NCBI RefSeq assembly: GCF_035818615.1
Contig: NZ_JAYKZY010000002.1
Span: 1,304,501-1,368,500, forward strand
Length of the DNA: 64,000 nt
Source: Sphingobium sp. CR2-8
GTDB taxonomy: Bacteria; Pseudomonadota; Alphaproteobacteria; Sphingomonadales; Sphingomonadaceae
Direction of reading: 5' to 3'
Positions 43,001 to 54,806 of this stretch are shown one piece after another. A program made the position numbers and the translations under genes. Positions within the stretch are counted from its first letter, which is position 1. Each line of letters begins with the position of its first letter. The notes under the pieces are model-generated. The model had not been told where the DNA came from and did no database searches. It saw only the letters and a program-made list of their open reading frames with translations.

Positions 43001-46000
43001 ATGCCTAAAAGAACCGACATCTCCTCCATCCTCATCATCGGCGCTGGCCCGATCATCATCGGCCAGGCGTGCGAGTTCGATTATTCGGGCACGCAGGCGG
43101 TGAAGGCGCTCAAGGAAGAGGGCTATCGCATCATCCTGGTCAATTCCAACCCGGCTACGATCATGACCGACCCGGAATTTGCCGACGCGACCTATGTCGA
43201 GCCGATCACGCCCGAAATCGTGGCGAAGATCATCGAGAAGGAGCGACCGGACGCGGTGTTGCCGACGATGGGCGGGCAGACGGCGCTGAACACGGCGCTG
43301 GCGCTGTTCAACGACGGCACGCTGGAAAAATACGGTGTGCAGATGATCGGCGCGGATGCCGAGGCGATCGACAAGGCGGAGGACCGGATCAAGTTCCGCG
43401 ACGCGATGGACAAGATCGGTCTGGAATCGGCCCGCTCGCGCATCGCGCATACGATGGAAGAGGCGCTGGAGGGGCTGGAGTTTACAGGGCTTCCTTCGAT
43501 CATCCGGCCGAGCTTCACCATGGGCGGCACCGGCGGTGGCATCGCCTATAATCGCGACGAGTTCATGACCATCGTGCGCGGCGGGCTGGATGCGTCGCCC
43601 ACGACCGAGGTGCTGATCGAGGAGTCCCTCCTGGGTTGGAAAGAATATGAGATGGAGGTCGTGCGGGACCGCAACGACAATTGCATCATCATCTGTTCGA
43701 TCGAAAATGTCGATCCGATGGGCGTCCATACCGGCGACAGCATCACCGTCGCTCCGGCGCTGACGCTGACCGACAAGGAATATCAGATCATGCGCAATGC
43801 ATCGATTGCGGTATTGCGGGAAATCGGCGTCGAAACAGGCGGTTCCAACGTCCAGTTCGCAGTCAATCCGAAGGATGGCCGCCTGGTCGTGATCGAGATG
43901 AACCCGCGCGTGTCGCGCTCGTCCGCGCTGGCGTCGAAGGCGACCGGCTTCCCGATCGCGAAGGTCGCAGCGAAGCTGGCGGTGGGCTACACGCTGGATG
44001 AGATCACCAACGACATTACCGGCGCGACGCCTGCCTCGTTCGAACCGACGATCGACTATGTCGTGACGAAGATCCCGCGCTTCGCCTTCGAGAAGTTCAA
44101 AGGCGCCGAGCCGCTGCTGGGCACCGCGATGAAGTCCGTCGGCGAAGTCATGGCGATCGGCCGGAACATCCATGAATTGATGCAGAAGGCGCTGCGCGGT
44201 CTGGAAACGGGGCTGAGCGGCTTCAACAATGTGGATCATCTGGTCGGCGCGCCCAAGGACGATATCGTTGCGGCGCTCGCCCAGCCGACGCCCGACCGGC
44301 TGCTGGTCGCCGCGCAGGCGCTGCGCGAAGGCTTGAGCGTTCAGGAAATCCACAATATCGCCAAGTTCGACCCATGGTTCCTGGAGCGGATCAAGGAGAT
44401 CGTCGATGCCGAAGGCGAAGTGCTGGAAAACGGCCTGCCGCAGGATGCGGACGGCATGCGTCGCCTCAAGGCCATGGGCTTTTCGGATAAGCGGCTCGCC
44501 TGGCTGGCGCTGAAATCCGCCAATCTGCGGGGCATGGAGCGCGGCATCGCACGCGGATCGGGCCTGATCCATGAAGCGGTTAAGGCAATGACCGGTGGCG
44601 TGACCGAGGATGAAGTGCGCAAGCTGCGCCACAAGCTGGGCGTGCGCCCGGTGTTCAAGCGCATCGACACCTGCGCCGCCGAGTTCGAGGCGAAGACGCC
44701 CTACATGTATTCGACCTACGAAGCGCCTTTGTTCGGCGAGGCGGAGAATGAAGCCGCGCCGACCGATCGCAAGAAGGTCGTGATCCTGGGCGGCGGGCCG
44801 AACCGGATCGGGCAGGGGATCGAATTCGACTATTGCTGCGTCCATGCCTGCTTCGCGTTGAGCGAAGTCGGCTATGAAACGATCATGGTCAACTGCAACC
44901 CGGAAACCGTGTCGACCGACTATGACACGTCGGACCGCCTCTATTTCGAGCCGCTGACGGCCGAGGACGTGCTGGAAATTCTGGCCGTCGAAATGTCCAA
45001 CGGGACGCTGGCGGGCGTACTGGTGCAGTTTGGCGGGCAGACGCCGCTCAAGCTGGCGCAGGCGCTGGAGGATGCGGGCATTCCGATCCTGGGCACCAGC
45101 CCCGACGCGATCGATCTGGCCGAGGATCGCGAGCGGTTCGCGGCGCTGATCGACAAGCTGAAACTGCGCCAGCCCGCCAACGGCATCGCGCGTAGCCGGG
45201 AAGAGGCGATCGCGGTCGCCAATCGCATCGGCTACCCTGTTCTGATGCGGCCCAGCTATGTGTTGGGTGGCCGGGCGATGGAGATTGTCGACGGTCAGGC
45301 GCAGCTGGAGGAATATATCACGACGGCCGTGCAGGTGTCGGGCGAATCGCCGGTGCTGATCGACCAATATCTGCGTGACGCGATTGAGGTCGATGTCGAT
45401 GCACTGTGCGATGGCGACGATGTTGTGGTCGCGGGCGTCTTGCAGCATATCGAGGAGGCGGGCGTCCATTCGGGCGACAGCGCCTGTTCGTTGCCCCCCT
45501 ACAGCCTGTCGGACGAGATCATCGCGGAAATCGAGCGCCAGACCGAAGTGCTGGCCCACGCCCTGTCGGTGCGCGGCCTGATGAACATCCAGTTCGCGGT
45601 CAAGGATGGCGTCGTCTATCTGATCGAGGTCAATCCGCGCGCCAGCCGGACCGTACCCTTCGTCGCCAAGGCGATCGGCACGCCCATCGCCAAGATCGCG
45701 AGCCGCGTGATGGCCGGAGAGAAGATCAAGGATCTGCCCAGGATAGACCGCAACGCCATCGACCATGTGGCGGTGAAGGAAGCCGTCTTCCCCTTCGGCC
45801 GCTTCCCCGGCGTCGATCCGGTCCTGTCACCGGAAATGAAGAGCACCGGCGAAGTCATGGGAATCGATAGCAATTTCGCGACTGCCTTCGCCAAGGCACA
45901 GATCGGTGCGGGCACCATATTGCCGACCGGTGGCACCGTGTTCATCTCGCTCAAGGACAGCGACAAGCCGGTGATCCTGCCTGCCGCGCGCAAGCTGGTC

Positions 46001-46336
46001 GATATGGGCTTCAAACTGATCGCGACTGGTGGCACCGCCGATTACCTGGCGGAGCATGGCATCGCGGTGGAGAAGGTGAACAAGGTCGCCGAGGGGCGTC
46101 CGCATATCGTGGACAAGATCACCGACGGCGACGTGCAGCTGATCTTCAACACGACCGAGGGTTGGCAATCGCTCAAGGACAGCAAGGCGATCCGCACCAG
46201 CGCGTTGCGCCAGAAGGTAGCGAGCTTCACCACGGCGGCCGCCAGCGTCGCCGCAGCCGATGCAATCGAGGCTTTACGGGGTCATCCCCTTGAAGTGCGA
46301 TCGCTCCAGTCCTATTATCCCCTGTCGCACGCCTGA
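43001..46336 (+). CDS. carB: Carbamoyl-phosphate synthase large subunit
   Basis: 1111 residues. Two homologous ATP-grasp halves are visible: [20 protein letters not shown] at the start of the first and [20 protein letters not shown] at the start of the second, with matching [13 protein letters not shown]. The C-terminal MGS-like allosteric domain covers about the last 140 residues ([18 protein letters not shown]). CarB makes carbamoyl phosphate from bicarbonate, ammonia and two ATP. ATG 43001 ([14 protein letters not shown]) is the family start; longer frames include repeat sequence. Ribosome-site quality is poor (GGAG 11 bases upstream), possibly as a result of the insertion upstream. Confidence 0.98.
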   Translation: MPKRTDISSILIIGAGPIIIGQACEFDYSGTQAVKALKEEGYRIILVNSNPATIMTDPEFADATYVEPITPEIVAKIIEKERPDAVLPTMGGQTALNTALALFNDGTLEKYGVQMIGADAEAIDKAEDRIKFRDAMDKIGLESARSRIAHTMEEALEGLEFTGLPSIIRPSFTMGGTGGGIAYNRDEFMTIVRGGLDASPTTEVLIEESLLGWKEYEMEVVRDRNDNCIIICSIENVDPMGVHTGDSITVAPALTLTDKEYQIMRNASIAVLREIGVETGGSNVQFAVNPKDGRLVVIEMNPRVSRSSALASKATGFPIAKVAAKLAVGYTLDEITNDITGATPASFEPTIDYVVTKIPRFAFEKFKGAEPLLGTAMKSVGEVMAIGRNIHELMQKALRGLETGLSGFNNVDHLVGAPKDDIVAALAQPTPDRLLVAAQALREGLSVQEIHNIAKFDPWFLERIKEIVDAEGEVLENGLPQDADGMRRLKAMGFSDKRLAWLALKSANLRGMERGIARGSGLIHEAVKAMTGGVTEDEVRKLRHKLGVRPVFKRIDTCAAEFEAKTPYMYSTYEAPLFGEAENEAAPTDRKKVVILGGGPNRIGQGIEFDYCCVHACFALSEVGYETIMVNCNPETVSTDYDTSDRLYFEPLTAEDVLEILAVEMSNGTLAGVLVQFGGQTPLKLAQALEDAGIPILGTSPDAIDLAEDRERFAALIDKLKLRQPANGIARSREEAIAVANRIGYPVLMRPSYVLGGRAMEIVDGQAQLEEYITTAVQVSGESPVLIDQYLRDAIEVDVDALCDGDDVVVAGVLQHIEEAGVHSGDSACSLPPYSLSDEIIAEIERQTEVLAHALSVRGLMNIQFAVKDGVVYLIEVNPRASRTVPFVAKAIGTPIAKIASRVMAGEKIKDLPRIDRNAIDHVAVKEAVFPFGRFPGVDPVLSPEMKSTGEVMGIDSNFATAFAKAQIGAGTILPTGGTVFISLKDSDKPVILPAARKLVDMGFKLIATGGTADYLAEHGIAVEKVNKVAEGRPHIVDKITDGDVQLIFNTTEGWQSLKDSKAIRTSALRQKVASFTTAAASVAAADAIEALRGHPLEVRSLQSYYPLSHA

Positions 46337-46416
46337 TCCCCTGCACAAGGAAGCATGCTGCGGGTGACCCGACGTTCGGGTCGCCAAAGGGAAGTTTTGA
46401 CGAAGGATTTGCACTA

Positions 46417-46893
46417 ATGGCGACGGTCGAAAAGATGCCGATGCTTCAGATGGGCTACGACAAGCTCAATACGCAGCTTCGCGAATTGAAGGCCGAGCGG
46501 CCCTTGATCGTGGACGCGATCGAAGAAGCGCGCGCGCACGGCGATTTGTCGGAAAACGCGGAATATCACGCTGCCAAGGAACGGCAGGGTCAGGTCGAGG
46601 CGACGATCAACGACCTGGAGGACAAGCTGTCCCGCGCCCAGGTGATCGATCCTAAGACCTTGTCGGGCGACAAGATCATCTTCGGCGCGACCGTCACACT
46701 GCTGGACGAAGACGACAAGCCGGTGAAGTATCAGATTGTGGGTCAGGCGGAGGCGGACGCCAAGCAGGGCATGATCAGCTATAACAGCCCGCTGGGTCGT
46801 GCATTGATCGGCCGTACGGTCGGCGAGGATGTGGAAGTGTCCGTGCCGTCCGGGGACAAATTCTATTCGGTCGATAAAATCGATTTCATCTGA
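46417..46893 (+). CDS. greA: Transcription elongation factor GreA
   Basis: 158 residues. N-terminal coiled coil with the acidic tip motif [20 protein letters not shown], followed by the FKBP-like C-terminal domain ([20 protein letters not shown]). GreA rescues backtracked RNA polymerase by stimulating transcript cleavage. It lies 80 bases after carB; the gap has a GACCCGA/TCGGGTC hairpin at 46366-46382 that may terminate car transcription. The rhomboid gene starts 2 bases after its stop. Confidence 0.97.
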   Translation: MATVEKMPMLQMGYDKLNTQLRELKAERPLIVDAIEEARAHGDLSENAEYHAAKERQGQVEATINDLEDKLSRAQVIDPKTLSGDKIIFGATVTLLDEDDKPVKYQIVGQAEADAKQGMISYNSPLGRALIGRTVGEDVEVSVPSGDKFYSVDKIDFI

Positions 46894-46895
46894 CC

Positions 46896-47555
46896 GTGAA
46901 GCTGCCAGCTGGCCGATTGACCAATGGGATCGCGGCGATCACCTTCGCCGCGTTCCTGCTGACTTTTCTGACGGGGCAGGTGGATAATGCCGCGATCATC
47001 GGCGGCTTCATCCCTGCGCGGCTGGACGATCCCGCGTTGTTGGAGGGGATGGCCGCCGTACCGAGTTGGCTGACGCCGCTCAGTTGCACCTTCATTCATG
47101 CAGGCTGGATGCATATCGGCTTCAATATGCTGATGTTGCTGTTCTGCGGGCGTCAGGTGGAGCATGTGCTGGGGTGGGGCGGTACGCTGGCCCTCTACAT
47201 CGTCGGCGCCTATGGCGCCTGCTTGGCGCAATGGGCGCTCGATCCGGGGTCCACCAACCCTATGGTCGGCGCCAGCGGCGCAATTTCCGCCATCATCGCC
47301 CCATATGCGTTGCTCTATAGTCAGCAGCAGGTGCGTGCGATCGGGCCGCTATCGTCCAACGTGGTGCGTCTGCTGTGGCTGGCGGGGGCGTGGATCGCGG
47401 TGCAGCTGATGATCGGGCTGGCCAGCGGAGCGGGCATGGCGGAACTGGGGCAGATCGCGATCGCCGCGCATATCGGTGGTTTTCTGGTCGGGCTGGCGCT
47501 GACCCGGCCATTGCTCCGTTGGCGATTTCGGAAGAAGCCAAGGGTCGTCAACTGA
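46896..47555 (+). CDS. Rhomboid family intramembrane serine protease
   Basis: 219 residues, six predicted transmembrane helices. The catalytic dyad is present: Ser127 in GASGAISAI and His192 in IAAHIGGFLVGLAL, plus the helix-2 motif HAGWMHIGFNMLML. It cleaves transmembrane helices of unknown substrates. GTG 46896 is the start, two bases after the greA stop, so it is probably cotranscribed with greA. Confidence 0.92.
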   Translation: MKLPAGRLTNGIAAITFAAFLLTFLTGQVDNAAIIGGFIPARLDDPALLEGMAAVPSWLTPLSCTFIHAGWMHIGFNMLMLLFCGRQVEHVLGWGGTLALYIVGAYGACLAQWALDPGSTNPMVGASGAISAIIAPYALLYSQQQVRAIGPLSSNVVRLLWLAGAWIAVQLMIGLASGAGMAELGQIAIAAHIGGFLVGLALTRPLLRWRFRKKPRVVN

Positions 47556-47572
47556 CGTTTGGGATTTGCTCT

Positions 47573-47634
47573 GCCCCGGCGAAGGCCAGGGTAGGCTGAT
47601 CGCAGAACTGTACCCCGGCCTTCGCCGGGATACA
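47573..47634. repeat. REP-like inverted repeat, CCCCGGCGAAGGCC family
   Basis: CCCCGGCGAAGGCCAGGGTA on the left and TACCCCGGCCTTCGCCGGG on the right, with a ~20-base spacer. Typical of the 'CCGGCGAAGGCCGG' palindromic units common in sphingomonads. It lies between two converging genes and could end transcription on both strands. Confidence 0.8.
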
Positions 47635-47649
47635 GAAATATCTTTCAAA

Positions 47650-47871
47650 TCAAGCGGCCGGCAATTCGGGTTCCAGCAGGCGGTGCAGATGCACAATTAC
47701 GTAGCGCATTTCTGCGTCATCGACCGTGCGTTGCGCGGCGCTGCGCCAGGCTTTTTCCGCCGAAGCATAGTCAGGAAATACGCCGACCAGATCGACGTCC
47801 TTCAAATCCTGAAATTCTAGCGTCTGCGGGTTGGTTACGCGACCGCCCATCACCAGGTGCATTTTGCTCAT
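47650..47871 (-). CDS. DUF4170 domain-containing small protein
   Basis: 73 residues: MSKMHLVMGGRVTNPQTLEF, then VDLVGVFPDYASAEKAWRSA and RYVIVHLHRLLEPE. This is the DUF4170 pattern, a small alphaproteobacterial family of unknown function with a ferredoxin-like predicted fold. It has a normal start and stands 105 bases upstream of a Lys/Ala-rich gene cluster on the same strand. Confidence 0.85.
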   Translation of the reverse strand: MSKMHLVMGGRVTNPQTLEFQDLKDVDLVGVFPDYASAEKAWRSAAQRTVDDAEMRYVIVHLHRLLEPELPAA

Positions 47872-47976
47872 GGCGTTTTCTATTCTCCTTTGGCTGATGG
47901 CGACGCCTTAGCATCGTCGCTGGCATCAGCCAAGGAGAGCGGCGGCAGGCCGCGATTGCGTTTGCCGCAATCGCGA

Positions 47977-48666
47977 TTAGCTTTTCGGCAATCGCGCCTT
48001 GATCGCGTCGCTCAGCGCATCGACCTTCGCCGCAACCAGGGCGGTGACGTCGTCGGCCAGCTTGGATGCTTTAGCAGGCAGATCAGCCTCCTCCACATTG
48101 TGCCGGGCATCGGCCGCAGCGCCGCTCAGCGCATCGACCTTCGCCGCGACCAGCGTGGCGACCATATCGGCCAGCTTGGACGCCTTTGCAGGCAGATCGG
48201 CCGCCGCCACATTATCGCGCGCGTCCGCCGCAGCGTCGCTGGCGCTGTGGAATGCGTGCGTTGCGCCCTTCTTCACCGTTTCAGCGCCTTCGGCAGCCAC
48301 GGAGCGGGCGGCGACGGCCGCTTCCAACACACGCGATCCTGCGGTAGCGGCCAGGCCCGGCAGCGCTTTCATGACGGCGCGGCTTTTGGGGAACATCCAC
48401 GCGACGACAGCCCCCACCGCAACCGCGCCCGCTACGGCCACGATCGGATGTTCCTGCACGATTTCGTTGGCGCGGGTGGCTACACGCTGCGTTTTTTCCC
48501 GTGCCTCGCCATAGGCTTCGCTCGCCTTGTCGCGGCTGGTCTGGATGAGGTCGCCAGCGCTGTCGCGCGCCTTTTCGGTGGTGTCCTTGATCCGGTCGGA
48601 CGCTGTGACCGCCGCATCATTGGCGGCTTCGCGAACGCGAGTCAGTTGAGCGCGGATATCAGCCAT
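47977..48666 (-). CDS. DUF883/YqjD-like Ala-rich membrane-associated protein with internal duplication
   Basis: 229 residues, extremely Ala/Lys/Asp-rich and helical. A hydrophobic segment IVAVAGAVAVGAVVAWMF near residue 75 is followed by long amphipathic helices. The C-terminal part contains two near-identical copies of about 37 residues (DNVAAADLPAKASKLAD / HNVEEADLPAKASKLADD, each ending VAAKVDALS). The overall design resembles YqjD/ElaB (DUF883), inner-membrane proteins linked to stress and ribosome binding. Its start overlaps the upstream gene by 8 bases. Confidence 0.65.
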   Translation of the reverse strand: MADIRAQLTRVREAANDAAVTASDRIKDTTEKARDSAGDLIQTSRDKASEAYGEAREKTQRVATRANEIVQEHPIVAVAGAVAVGAVVAWMFPKSRAVMKALPGLAATAGSRVLEAAVAARSVAAEGAETVKKGATHAFHSASDAAADARDNVAAADLPAKASKLADMVATLVAAKVDALSGAAADARHNVEEADLPAKASKLADDVTALVAAKVDALSDAIKARLPKS

Positions 48667-48985
48667 CGTCAGTCTCCGAATTATCTGTTCCTGTGTTCCT
48701 TAGACGAACGTACAGCCGCCCGAAAAGTGCCGTCAGCGGTCGCCGGGCCAGAAACAGGGCAAAGGCCGCAGCCGCCGCGCCGGAGGCGACGGGGCGTTGC
48801 TGGACCTTTGCGACGATCCTGCCCGCGCCATTCTTGATCGCCCCTTTGGCCTTGTCCCTGATATCCTGCTTGATGCGGGCAGGGGTGACGCGGTCCTTGG
48901 CCTCTTGTGCCGTTATGGTCAGGCGACCCTTTGCGGCGTCGGCCCGTTCGCAGGCCTCGCGATAGCGGGTCTCCAGCGTCGTCAT
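48659..48985 (-). CDS. Small helical protein with single C-terminal hydrophobic segment (DUF3618-like)
   Basis: 108 residues. ATG 48985 overlaps the stop of the holin-family gene in an ATGA arrangement, which decides the start (an ATG at 49018 is also in frame). The N-terminal half is charged and coiled-coil-like (RYREACERADAAKGRLTITA); then RPVASGAAAAAFALFLARRP forms a short hydrophobic stretch, as in DUF3618/YqjK-like proteins. It is the third of four genes in a membrane-protein cluster. Confidence 0.6.
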   Translation of the reverse strand: MTTLETRYREACERADAAKGRLTITAQEAKDRVTPARIKQDIRDKAKGAIKNGAGRIVAKVQQRPVASGAAAAAFALFLARRPLTALFGRLYVRLRNTGTDNSETDDG

Positions 48986-49386
48986 GGCGCGATCGCCTTC
49001 TTCATGCGCGTGATGCATCCCTTGGCGGCGAGCAAAAGGAGCAGCACGACGACCAATCCGCCGCCGACCACGATCAGCGTGGCCCAGATCGGCGCCACGA
49101 TTTGCGACAGAGCGATGATAAGGCCGACCAGCAGCGCAACAATGCTGGCGAAGGCCAGCATGAGCGCCACAACGCCGAAGATCGCGGCATTGCGCACGCC
49201 GACGCCGATGATCCCGGCCCGCAGTTTCTGCTTTTCTGCTTCTGCCGCCGCATAGGCGCGACTGTCAGCATAGAGGCGTGCGAACGTCGCTCGCACACCC
49301 TCTTCGCGTGCCTGTTCTGCGGGCGCGCCGTCGGGCTGCCCATCGGTATGCGGCGTCACCGCCGTTTCCGCTGGCTCGTCAATCAA
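48982..49386 (-). CDS. Phage-holin-family (YqjE-like, PF07332) membrane protein
   Basis: 134 residues, with a 55-residue soluble head and two transmembrane helices (AAIFGVVALMLAFASIVALL and a second VVVLLLLLAA segment) separated by a short loop. This is the Phage_holin_3_6/YqjE pattern; in E. coli YqjE is encoded with YqjD and YqjK and is not a phage gene. TTG 49386 is used because GGAGG lies five bases upstream. It heads the coupled pair with the following small protein. Confidence 0.7.
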   Translation of the reverse strand: MIDEPAETAVTPHTDGQPDGAPAEQAREEGVRATFARLYADSRAYAAAEAEKQKLRAGIIGVGVRNAAIFGVVALMLAFASIVALLVGLIIALSQIVAPIWATLIVVGGGLVVVLLLLLAAKGCITRMKKAIAP

Positions 49387-49446
49387 TTGGACCTCCGACC
49401 CGCCATACGGGCCTGTGCGTCAGAATATGTGATCGTCTTTCGGCGG

Positions 49447-50076
49447 TCAGGCCGTATCATCCGACCCTTTGGCAAGGCGCATCAGCACGAAGCCGACCAC
49501 CGCCGCCGCGCTGATCGCCACCGCAGGGCTTTTGCGCACGAAGTCGCGCGCTTCACCCAGCAACTGGTCGATATCCTTGGTGTCCAGCGTGTCGGCCGCG
49601 CCCGCGACCGATTCCGCGGCCTGACGGGCATAGTCGCCATATTGCGGCCCCAGTTTGGCATCCACGGTGCCAGCGGTGTCGGAGATCAGCTTGGCCAGGC
49701 TCTGCATGGCGCTGCCGGTCTTGCCCTTGGCCACGACAGCTGCCGATTTCGCGGTCTTGCCGGCCTGATCCTTGATCGGGTCGATATGTGCTTTCCAATC
49801 GACGGCGTTCAGCTTTTCCGCAGCAGCCTTGGCTGCCTTTCCGGCCTTTTCCTTGATCGGCGCAATCTGCGATGCCCAGCCATCCGACGCCGCGCCATTG
49901 GCGGCGGCCAGAGCGGCAGAGGCCTTGCGGGACGCGGCTTTCTTGATCGGCGCAGCCTTCACCGCAGGCGCGGACGGCGTGGCGATGGCCGACTTGGCGG
50001 GCTTCGCCTTGACCGGCTTGACCTCTACCGTCTTCTTCACGCGCTTGGTGGGCGGGGTGCCTGGTGTGTCGGCCAT
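49447..50076 (-). CDS. Lys/Ala-rich protein with C-terminal membrane anchor
   Basis: 209 residues. The first 60 are a histone-like Lys/Pro/Ala tract (KRVKKTVEVKPVKAKPAK), then two similar helical units (ASQIAPIKEKAGKAAKAAAE / KAHIDPIKDQAGKTAKSAAV), and finally a short TM segment AVAISAAAVVGFVLMRLAKG as in DUF883 tail-anchored proteins. The basic tail could bind nucleic acid or ribosomes. Same-strand neighbour of the YqjE-like gene, 60 bases away. Confidence 0.6.
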   Translation of the reverse strand: MADTPGTPPTKRVKKTVEVKPVKAKPAKSAIATPSAPAVKAAPIKKAASRKASAALAAANGAASDGWASQIAPIKEKAGKAAKAAAEKLNAVDWKAHIDPIKDQAGKTAKSAAVVAKGKTGSAMQSLAKLISDTAGTVDAKLGPQYGDYARQAAESVAGAADTLDTKDIDQLLGEARDFVRKSPAVAISAAAVVGFVLMRLAKGSDDTA

Positions 50077-50120
50077 GGTCCTCTGGTCTCCCTTAACAAA
50101 TTCAGCATGGCGGCCGATAA

Positions 50121-51584
<1,464 letters not shown>

Positions 51585-51600
51585 AAACCGTCAGGGACTC

Positions 51601-51644
51601 GGCTGGCCGCAAGCAATGTATTTTTCGCTTGCGGCCAGCCTTTT
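51601..51644 (+). terminator. Rho-independent terminator of eno
   Basis: Perfect 14-base stem GGCTGGCCGCAAGC/GCTTGCGGCCAGCC with a 12-base loop, then TTTT. It begins 16 bases after the enolase stop. Confidence 0.92.
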
Positions 51645-51663
51645 CCTGTGATTCATCTGACTT

Positions 51664-51975
51664 ATGGCGCATATCGCGAAGCTTCGTCTCCTCTTATGGT
51701 CGGCTATCGGCCCCGCGATCGCGCTGCTTTTGCTGCTGTTCTTCGCGGGCTATGTCGTGCTGGGGTCGAACGGCGTGCTGGCCTGGGGCGATTATTCGCG
51801 CCAATTGCGCGAGGCGAAGACGGAATTGCACGCGACTCAACTGGCGCGGGCGAAACTGCACAATAGAGTCGACTTGCTCAATGCCCGCCGGGTCGATCCC
51901 GACCTGTCGGACGAGCTGATCCGCCGTCAGTTGGGCGTCATCCATCATGATGAAGTGGTCGTGCCGCTCAACTGA
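51664..51975 (+). CDS. ftsB: FtsB-like septum formation initiator (DivIC family)
   Basis: 103 residues. A short cytoplasmic N-terminus and one transmembrane helix (AIGPAIALLLLLFFAGYVVL) lead to a periplasmic coiled coil (RQLREAKTELHATQLARAKL) and the family ending DPDLSDELIRRQLGVIHHDE. FtsB links FtsL and FtsQ in the divisome. The eno-ftsB order is common in proteobacteria. The gene follows the eno terminator and so must have its own promoter or readthrough. Confidence 0.88.
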   Translation: MAHIAKLRLLLWSAIGPAIALLLLLFFAGYVVLGSNGVLAWGDYSRQLREAKTELHATQLARAKLHNRVDLLNARRVDPDLSDELIRRQLGVIHHDEVVVPLN

Positions 51976-52208
51976 GCCTTGCGCCATCTGCGATCGCACG
52001 CAAGGAATTTGCGTGGTGAATGCGATCTTCGTAATTTTGATGCGAGCTTGGTGGGCGCGGTTGTAGAGACTGCCGCGCCTGTCATCGATTTTTACCGATA
52101 GCTGTCGGTTCTGCCCGGATTTCGAGGCGTCCGCCGTTGCAATATATGCAACTCTACCGCTATATCGGCCTTCCTTCCATCCTACCCCCACGCAAAAGGA
52201 TAATAGCC

Positions 52209-53288
52209 TTGGCGAAACCAACCACGCCGCGCGCTGCGAGCGCAAAGGCAAAGGCGGCTGCACCCGCCGTCGCCGGTGCGGACCATAACCGGCCTCGCCC
52301 GGAAACGCCGACCGATTACAAGGCCAGCAAGGAAGAATTGCTGGAATTCTATCGGCAGATGGTCCTCATCCGCCGCTTCGAGGAGAAGGCCGGCCAGTTG
52401 TACGGCCTGGGCTTCATCGGCGGCTTCTGTCATCTCTATATCGGCCAGGAAGCCGTGGCCGTGGGCATCCAGTCCGCGCTGCAGCCCGGCAAGGATAGCG
52501 TCATCACCGGCTATCGCGATCATGGCCACATGCTCGCCTATGGCATCGATCCCAAGGTCATCATGGCCGAACTGACCGGACGCGAAGCGGGTATCTCGCG
52601 CGGCAAGGGCGGTTCGATGCATATGTTCAGCGTCGAACATAAATTCTTCGGTGGCCATGGCATCGTCGGCGCGCAGGTGTCGCTCGGCGCGGGCCTGGGC
52701 TTTGCGCATAAATATAATGGCGATGGCGGCGTATGCGTCGCCTATTTCGGTGACGGCGCGGCCAACCAGGGCCAGGTCTATGAATTGTTCAACATGGCCG
52801 AACTGTGGAAGCTCCCGATCATCTTCGTGATCGAGAACAACCAGTACGCCATGGGCACCAGCGTCAACCGCTCTTCGGCCGAGGACCAGCTCTATCGTCG
52901 TGGCGAAAGCTTCCGTATTCCCGGTATCCAGGTCAACGGCATGGACGTGCTCGCGGTACGCGGCGCGACCGAGGAAGCGTTGAAGTGGGTGCAGGGCGGC
53001 AATGGCCCGATCCTGCTGGAAATGAAGACCTATCGCTATCGCGGTCACTCCATGTCCGACCCGGCCAAATACCGGTCGCGTGAGGAAGTGCAGGCGATGC
53101 GCGACAAGTCCGACCCGATCGAGGGCGTGAAGAAATATCTGATCGGAGTGGGCGTCAGCGAAGACGACATCAAGCTGATCGATCAGGACATCCGCAAGAT
53201 CGTCGCCGAAGCGGCCGATTTCGCCGAAACCTCGCCCGAACCGGACATGGCTGAACTCTATACCGACGTGTTGGTGGAGCAATATTAA
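52209..53288 (+). CDS. pdhA: Pyruvate dehydrogenase E1 component, alpha subunit
   Basis: 359 residues. The thiamine-diphosphate-binding motif [21 protein letters not shown] is complete (GDGxx...NN), together with [14 protein letters not shown] phosphorylation-loop-like sequence and [16 protein letters not shown]. It decarboxylates pyruvate within the PDH complex. TTG 52209 ([15 protein letters not shown]) has AAAGGA eight bases upstream; the upstream in-frame ATGs have no good ribosome site. The stop overlaps pdhB's start by one base. Confidence 0.96.
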   Translation: MAKPTTPRAASAKAKAAAPAVAGADHNRPRPETPTDYKASKEELLEFYRQMVLIRRFEEKAGQLYGLGFIGGFCHLYIGQEAVAVGIQSALQPGKDSVITGYRDHGHMLAYGIDPKVIMAELTGREAGISRGKGGSMHMFSVEHKFFGGHGIVGAQVSLGAGLGFAHKYNGDGGVCVAYFGDGAANQGQVYELFNMAELWKLPIIFVIENNQYAMGTSVNRSSAEDQLYRRGESFRIPGIQVNGMDVLAVRGATEEALKWVQGGNGPILLEMKTYRYRGHSMSDPAKYRSREEVQAMRDKSDPIEGVKKYLIGVGVSEDDIKLIDQDIRKIVAEAADFAETSPEPDMAELYTDVLVEQY

Positions 53289-54673
53289 TGGGTATCGAAA
53301 TCAAGATGCCGGCGCTCTCGCCGACGATGGAAGAGGGCACGCTGGCCAAGTGGCTGGTGAAGGAAGGCGACGACGTGAAATCCGGCGACATCCTGGCCGA
53401 GATCGAAACCGACAAGGCGACGATGGAATTCGAAGCCGTCGATGAAGGCAAGATCGGCCAGATCCTGATCGCCGAAGGGAGCGAAGGCGTAAAGGTCGGC
53501 ACCGTCATCGCGACGATGGCGGGCGAGGACGGCGAAGAGGCGCCGGCGCCCAAGGTACAAGCCCCCAAGGCCGAGGAAGCGCCCAAGGCCGACGCCGAGG
53601 CAGCGCCCAAGAAGGCGGAGAGCGGCACGTCCAAGCTGGCATCGGAAGCCAAGGCGACGGTGCAGGATCCGGACCTTCCCGAAGGCACCGAGTTCGTCAA
53701 GACGACGGTCCGCGAAGCGCTGCGCGACGCGATGGCCGAAGAAATGCGCAAGGACGAGCGCGTCTTCGTGATGGGCGAGGAAGTCGCGGAATATCAGGGC
53801 GCCTACAAGGTGACCCAGGGCCTGCTGGACGAGTTCGGCGACAAGCGCGTCATCGACACGCCGATCACCGAATATGGCTTTGCCGGCATCGGTACGGGTG
53901 CAGCCATGGGCGGCCTGCGCCCCATCATCGAGTTCATGACGTTCAACTTCGCCATGCAGGCGATCGACCACATCATCAACTCCGCCGCCAAGACCAACTA
54001 TATGTCGGGCGGCCAGATGCGCTGCCCGATCGTGTTTCGCGGTCCCAACGGCGCGGCCAGCCGCGTCGGCGCGCAGCACAGCCAGAATTACGGTCCCTGG
54101 TATGCCGCCGTTCCCGGCCTGATCGTCATTGCGCCCTATGACGCGGCCGACGCCAAGGGCCTGCTCAAGGCGGCGATCCGCTCGACCGATCCGGTCGTGT
54201 TCCTGGAGAACGAACTTCTCTACGGTCGCAGCTTCGACGTGCCCAAGGTCGACGACTATGTCCTGCCGATCGGCAAGGCGCGCATCATGCGCCCGGGCAA
54301 GGACGTGACGCTGGTCAGCTATTCGATCGGCGTGGGCCTGGCGCTCGACGCGGCGGAAACGCTGGCGGGCGAAGGCATCGATGCCGAAGTGATCGACCTG
54401 CGCACGCTGCGCCCGCTCGACACTGCGACGGTGCTGGAGAGCCTGAAAAAGACCAACCGCCTGGTGGTGGTGGAAGAAGGCTGGCCGACCTGCTCGATCG
54501 CGTCGGAAATCGCCGCGGTCGTGATGGAACAGGGCTTCGACGACCTCGACGCCCCGGTCCTGCGCGTCACCAATGAAGACGTGCCGCTGCCTTACGCCGC
54601 GAACCTGGAAAAGGCGGCCCTGATCGACGCCGCACGCGTCGTCGCAGCGGCGAAGAAGGTGTGTTACAGGTAA
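53288..54673 (+). CDS. pdhB: Pyruvate dehydrogenase E1 component, beta subunit with N-terminal lipoyl domain
   Basis: 461 residues, longer than a plain E1-beta because residues 1-80 form a lipoyl domain; Lys43 in [17 protein letters not shown] is the lipoylation site. A Pro/Ala/Lys linker ([20 protein letters not shown]) joins it to the transketolase-like beta domain ([40 protein letters not shown]). The lipoyl-E1-beta fusion is an alphaproteobacterial trait. ATG overlaps the pdhA TAA stop, so both subunits are translationally coupled. E2 and E3 genes are outside the window. Confidence 0.97.
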   Translation: MGIEIKMPALSPTMEEGTLAKWLVKEGDDVKSGDILAEIETDKATMEFEAVDEGKIGQILIAEGSEGVKVGTVIATMAGEDGEEAPAPKVQAPKAEEAPKADAEAAPKKAESGTSKLASEAKATVQDPDLPEGTEFVKTTVREALRDAMAEEMRKDERVFVMGEEVAEYQGAYKVTQGLLDEFGDKRVIDTPITEYGFAGIGTGAAMGGLRPIIEFMTFNFAMQAIDHIINSAAKTNYMSGGQMRCPIVFRGPNGAASRVGAQHSQNYGPWYAAVPGLIVIAPYDAADAKGLLKAAIRSTDPVVFLENELLYGRSFDVPKVDDYVLPIGKARIMRPGKDVTLVSYSIGVGLALDAAETLAGEGIDAEVIDLRTLRPLDTATVLESLKKTNRLVVVEEGWPTCSIASEIAAVVMEQGFDDLDAPVLRVTNEDVPLPYAANLEKAALIDAARVVAAAKKVCYR

Positions 54674-54714
54674 ATATGGACCGGGCCGGTGATGGCCCGG
54701 GTGCATCCCAAAAT

Positions 54715-54750
54715 GAAGAAGGCGCTGTCGGAAACGACAGCGCCTTCTTC
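54715..54750. terminator. Strong hairpin between pdhB and the Tad genes
   Basis: Sixteen-base stem GAAGAAGGCGCTGTCG/CGACAGCGCCTTCTTC with GAAA loop. The ends of the stem are A/T-rich in both directions, so it can act for the converging pdh and tad transcripts. A smaller CCGGGCC/GGCCCGG hairpin lies just before it. Confidence 0.8.
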
Positions 54751-54806
54751 ATGGGCCGAATGACGAGGAGAAGGCGGCGCTACGTCATGCCGCCGATTGG
54801 CACGGT

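Noticed and set aside
42998..45766. 922-codon ORF on the minus strand opposite carB
   Set aside because: Shadow of carB; no family signal, His/Arg/Asp-rich antisense composition.
48982..49386. Prophage remnant because of the holin-family protein
   Set aside because: The PF07332-type protein occurs in chromosomal yqjDE-like clusters; no endolysin, portal, integrase or other phage gene is nearby.
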